Part shown: positions 4,001 to 5,539 of the stretch, piece by piece
Numbering within the stretch: the first letter of the stretch is position 1
Layout: every line of letters begins with the position of its first letter
NCBI GenBank assembly: GCA_020718925.1
Contig: DYRC01000274.1
Span: forward strand, 1-5,539
Direction of reading: 5' to 3'
Length of the DNA stretch: 5,539 bases
Source: Desulfonema limicola
GTDB taxonomy: Bacteria > Desulfobacterota > Desulfobacteria > Desulfobacterales > DYRC01
Translations under genes and position numbers: made by a program
Notes under the pieces: generated by a model
What the model was told of the DNA's origin: nothing
Database searches by the model: none
The model's input: the letters and a program-made list of their open reading frames with translations, nothing else

Positions 4001-5539
4001 CACATTGTCATCAACGCCGGTAACTGTAACTGTCTGGGGTTTATCCCAATTCTGAGGCGTGAAGGTCAGACTTGCAGGCGATACGGTTCCTTCTGTCGTA
4101 TCCGAACTGCTGACGGACACCGCAACATCCGCAGTCGGCTGTCTGTTCAGCTTTACCGTGAATGCCGCTGTCCCGCCGCTTTCGGTGGTGATCAGTCCGG
4201 TTGTCGGCAACACCGTGAATCCGGATCCGTTAATCGTGAAACTGATTTCTTCGCCGTAAACAGTTTCCTGGGCGTTTTTGGCATACGCTCTCAGATAATA
4301 TTTTCCCGGACTAAGCCCCGTGATTGTTCCTGAAAATGTTCCCGGAAATGTTGACGGGGCGGACATGTCCAGAGTTTTGTCATTGAGTGTGGGAATTGTA
4401 TGCGTGGCATAGACAAATCCGTACTCTTCTATCGCAGAACTGCCGATATCTGTAATCTCACCTTTCACGGCAGCCTGCGATTCATTCACCGTAACATCCT
4501 GATTCGTATGCACAACCAGCATATTGCAGCTTGTATTCATGAAGTTTGAAGAAACCCTGTAAGCAGGCGTTGTATTGGCAAAATGAATCCACCCGATGTT
4601 TTCTCCCCAGGCATAGCCGGAGAAATTGCCGCTCAGATCAATGAAAACTCCTCCGCCGACAGGTTTGAAATTTATCCAGCCGACATTCTCGCTCCATCCG
4701 TAGCCTGAAAGGTTTCCGGAGCCGTCATTGTTCACGCCGTAATCTGTGTTTGATGCGTTGCTGTAGGTGTGCGATGTTCCGGCGGTGAACGAGCCGATCT
4801 TTATCCAGCCCGCATTCTCATTCCAGACATAACCTTCAAGATGATCGGAAAACACGCTCACGCCGCCCAATGAATTGAAATTGAACCAGCCCGCATTTTC
4901 ATTCCACGCATATTTGTAGGAAGACTGGATATTGCCATCTATCACAAAACAATACTCCGCTCCGTAAGCCGTGCCTTGGGCATTATGGGCATAAGCACGG
5001 AAGCAGTATTTTTCCGGAACAAGCCCTTTTATCGTTCCTTCAAACGCTTTTCCCTGAGAAAGCGGCAGAGTCGTATCCCACGCAAATGCCAATGCCCGAT
5101 CAAAGACCGTAGGATTCGGATGCGTGGCATAGACAAATCCGTAAATATCTACCGGAGAACTGCCGACATCCGTAATCTCGCCTTTGACAAGAATATCTCT
5201 TCTACAGATCATATAATCCGACTTGGTAATCAACGCAGGAACACGCGCCGCGCCTGTGGTGAACAGAAGTTCGTCAGAGGTGATAAGCTGTCCGCCGACC
5301 CTGATATACGCCTTGATGTGATAAGTGTTCAAGGGTTTCAAGGCGGAAAGAGACAGGCTGAAAGCTCCCGCGCCGGAGCCGCCCTCCGGCAGCAGACCGG
5401 ATTCGGAGCCGCCGAAGTGGTTTTCGGTATTCGGCGGAATCCACCAGTAAAATCCGCGTTCCGTAATCCCCGCGCCGGTTGCAGTTCCTTTGGCAATAGG
5501 AATGGCGGTCGGATTGTCAACGCTGTTGATGACGACCGA
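1034..5539 (-). CDS. Giant multi-repeat surface protein (Fn3-like, GW, Calx-beta-like and tandem-95 repeats), 5' partial
   Basis: The frame is open from the right edge to TGA at 1036-1034, giving 1501 residues without a start. A TTG at 5341 is in frame, but the 66 codons before it continue the same repeat pattern, so it is not the start. Counting from the window edge, the modules are: Fn3-like 1-95, 106-201 and 340-437; four GW aromatic repeats 210-320; Calx-beta-like 439-550 (FTVLPTTGLITTESGGTAAF, then NWDKPQTVTVTGVDDNVIDG); and nine cadherin/Ig-like tandem-95 repeats 552-1435, most with an acidic DxDGD-type, probably Ca-binding loop and a DSFTFKxNDG motif. Residues 1119-1174 form a six-Cys insertion between repeats six and seven. 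The tail has Cys1450 (SCFIAASADG), a hydrophobic helix ~1462-1481 and YEKRGE, then repeat-derived residues. No enzyme motif is visible. The role is most likely a secreted or envelope-anchored adhesive or structural filament; export signals at the N-terminus are outside the window. A terminator abuts the stop, so it ends its transcript. Confidence 0.9.
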   Translation of the reverse strand, partial: SVVINSVDNPTAIPIAKGTATGAGITERGFYWWIPPNTENHFGGSESGLLPEGGSGAGAFSLSLSALKPLNTYHIKAYIRVGGQLITSDELLFTTGAARVPALITKSDYMICRRDILVKGEITDVGSSPVDIYGFVYATHPNPTVFDRALAFAWDTTLPLSQGKAFEGTIKGLVPEKYCFRAYAHNAQGTAYGAEYCFVIDGNIQSSYKYAWNENAGWFNFNSLGGVSVFSDHLEGYVWNENAGWIKIGSFTAGTSHTYSNASNTDYGVNNDGSGNLSGYGWSENVGWINFKPVGGGVFIDLSGNFSGYAWGENIGWIHFANTTPAYRVSSNFMNTSCNMLVVHTNQDVTVNESQAAVKGEITDIGSSAIEEYGFVYATHTIPTLNDKTLDMSAPSTFPGTFSGTITGLSPGKYYLRAYAKNAQETVYGEEISFTINGSGFTVLPTTGLITTESGGTAAFTVKLNRQPTADVAVSVSSSDTTEGTVSPASLTFTPQNWDKPQTVTVTGVDDNVIDGDQNYTVKLAAAVSDDPFYNNLKPDDVAVVNRDNDGNHAPEADLQTLSTDQDKSLSITLTGRDQDNDNITYSVTADPQHGLLTGSAPDLTYTPTTGFFGADSFTFKTSDGKLYSDDAKIAITVISLNGNHAPKADPQTLSTDQDKALSILLTGSDEDRDAITYSVIANPQHGQLSGTAPNLTYTPASGYSGADSFTFRTYDEKLYSDTAAVAITVKQVAAPVNPPVQYVNYPPTADEQTLITDQDKALKITLTGKDQNGDALSFAIVKQPANGKITGTAPDMTYTPNPGFYGQDNFTFKANDGVWDSEAAIVRITVNRLNRAPIADEQTLITEQDNALKITLTGSDPDGDPVTYLMVNPPVNGQLTGTAPNLTYTPNKGFSDTDSFTFKVNDGKADSVVATVKITVKKSNQPPKADEQTVTTVKGKDVKITLTGSDPDGDPITYLMVNPPVNGQLTGTAPDLTYKPNAKFSGTDSFTFKTNDGKADSAVATVKITVDAHNAPIIFRCPQTIFLSFSDKELEGRIVISGDDDFNVWHTVVVTDDPKHGKLRFDSRTDRFYENDHRSYYSYDFFYTPTPGYFFTDSFTIVAYDGEKYSSPATITVKLPDEPKSMMKWSSKCYYTREVSCYCPSTGQQLIHALPTDCYESEELCREFFGDCVDHSPKADSKNWETYRDMAVRILLTGSDEDNYIRYFITADPSHGKLSGTPPNLTYTPLPGYTGSDSFMFIVFDGVLYSTATISIEVKQIVGSAPLVISELIGVDRDDQDVKITLTGSDPDGDPLTYQIVSPPAYGQLTGTAPNLTYEATQFSKTDSFTFKANDGKADSNVATVEMIINHPPKAESQDLGEIKQHDNIFITLKGTDADGDKLTYTIVKQPTGILTGSTPTVKYTNNVEKGANDYFTFKVNDGKADSNIATVKIKAAAETKKDDILTSCFIAASADGADSLPSAGIFFALLGLGLAGLLYEKRGEVRLDPSPAPPRNGEG
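1037..1070. repeat. G/C-rich hairpin repeat encoding the last residues of the large protein
   Basis: The plus strand is CCCCTCTCC, GTTTC, GGGGAGGGG (1037-1059), followed by a second G-rich block up to 1070. The two nine-base arms pair at eight of nine positions around a five-base loop. Very similar GGGGAGGGGCAGGGGAGGG-type sequences recur at gene ends in many bacterial genomes and are often translated as P-S-P-A-P-P-R-N-G-E-G. That it is dispersed in this genome is recalled knowledge and cannot be shown from one copy. Confidence 0.55.
1235..3886 (-). repeat. Array of nine tandem-95-type (cadherin/Ig-like) protein repeats
   Basis: The nine units lie at 3886-3626, 3610-3350, 3307-3047, 3037-2777, 2767-2507, 2497-2186, 2017-1763, 1747-1490 and 1489-1235. 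The usual unit is 85-87 residues: N-x-P-x-A-D-x-Q-T-L, then D-x-x-L-x-I-T-L-T-G-x-D-x-D-G-D, a P-x-x-G-x-L-T-G-T-A-P-x-L-T-Y-T-P turn, D-S-F-T-F-K-x-N-D-G and a closing V-K-I-T-V strand. Spacing is 90 residues between units 3-4, 4-5 and 5-6. Unit 6 is diverged and extended by an aromatic-rich stretch (RSYYSYDFFYTPTPGYFF). Unit 7 has lost the DGD loop (GSDEDNYIRYF). Such arrays form long Ca-stiffened rods in large bacterial adhesins. Confidence 0.85.
2507..3037 (-). repeat. Recent DNA-level duplication: tandem repeat units 4 and 5
   Basis: Units 4 (2777-3037) and 5 (2507-2767) are offset by exactly 270 bases. Over 2611-2712 versus 2881-2982 I count three differences in 102 bases, and over 2509-2554 versus 2779-2824 only one. 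The other units share the protein pattern but are clearly more diverged in DNA. This points to a recent duplication or gene conversion of one unit. Confidence 0.75.
4229..5539 (-). repeat. Three Fn3-like modules in the N-terminal part of the large protein
   Basis: The best-preserved copies lie at 5224-4937 and 4522-4229; both read VKGEITD[VI]GSS, YGFVYATH and P-T, then G-x-I-x-G-L-x-P-x-K-Y and RAYAxNAQxTxYGxE. An older copy occupies 5539 to about 5255 (GAGITERGFYWW, then SALKPLNTYHIKAYI). The pattern matches the Fn3-like repeats known from Bacteroidota-type surface proteins (G-x-V-T-x-x-G, RGxxY, YxVRAYAxNxxGTxYG). The GW block separates the second and third copies. Confidence 0.7.
4580..4912 (-). 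repeat. Four GW aromatic repeats (YxWxENxGWxxF)
   Basis: Four short motifs, YAWNENAGWFNF, YVWNENAGWIKI, YGWSENVGWINF and YAWGENIGWIHF, are separated by 15-31 residues that carry a repeated G-x-V-F-x-D-x-x-G-x-x-x-G-Y spacer. This Trp-rich pattern occurs in large extracellular proteins of environmental bacteria. Its ligand is unknown to me. It separates two Fn3-like modules in the large protein. Confidence 0.75.

Noticed and set aside
5338..5520. Minus-strand frame of 60 codons near the right edge
   Set aside because: It overlaps the upstream continuation of the large gene in another frame, and the large-gene frame carries a recognisable Fn3-like module there.

Overview
The window is a stretch of bacterial genome. 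It is dominated by one very large, repetitive, probably surface-exposed protein on the minus strand, followed by a small toxin-antitoxin-like pair on the same strand and, at the left edge, the tail of a coiled-coil protein on the plus strand. The gene content is in the style of Desulfobacterota-like or related environmental bacteria: GW-type aromatic repeats (Y-x-W-x-E-N-x-G-W), Fn3-like modules, long arrays of ~90-residue cadherin/Ig-like repeats and a Cys-Phe-Ile box next to a C-terminal membrane helix. That placement is an inference from protein style only, since no rRNA or other marker gene is present.

Layout from left to right. Positions 3-155 (+) hold the last 50 codons of a protein ending in an almost perfect heptad coiled coil, followed by a strong intrinsic terminator (186-227). 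A good Shine-Dalgarno and ATG (242-257) start a reading frame that runs almost at once into a 111-bp palindromic element (265-375). This element has the features of a MITE: imperfect 16-bp terminal inverted repeats, flanking TA dinucleotides, an inner perfect inverted repeat and a central hairpin. A PIN-family toxin gene (minus strand, 707-375) stops exactly at the right edge of this element and lacks its normal C-terminus, including the fourth conserved acidic residue. Upstream of it and overlapping it out of frame is a small antitoxin-like gene (903-640), with a candidate palindromic operator before its start.

From 1034 to the right edge runs a single open frame of 1501 codons on the minus strand, with no stop before the window ends. 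Its true start therefore lies outside the window. In protein order it contains three Fn3-like modules, with a block of four GW aromatic repeats between the second and third, then a Calx-beta-like module and nine tandem-95-type (cadherin/Ig-like, DxDGD-bearing) repeats. A six-cysteine insertion separates repeats six and seven. The C-terminus has a CFIAAS box, a hydrophobic helix and a short charged tail. The final residues are written by a G/C-rich hairpin repeat that looks like a dispersed genomic repeat, and a GAAA-loop terminator begins directly after the stop codon.

Functionally, the large protein looks like a secreted or surface-anchored adhesin-type filament. The toxin-antitoxin pair is an independent accessory module whose toxin is probably inactive. 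The most interesting points are the MITE-like element at the break of the PIN gene, the C-terminal sorting-like tail, the Cys-rich insertion and the signs of recent repeat homogenisation in the large gene. I do not see a convincing wholly new system.
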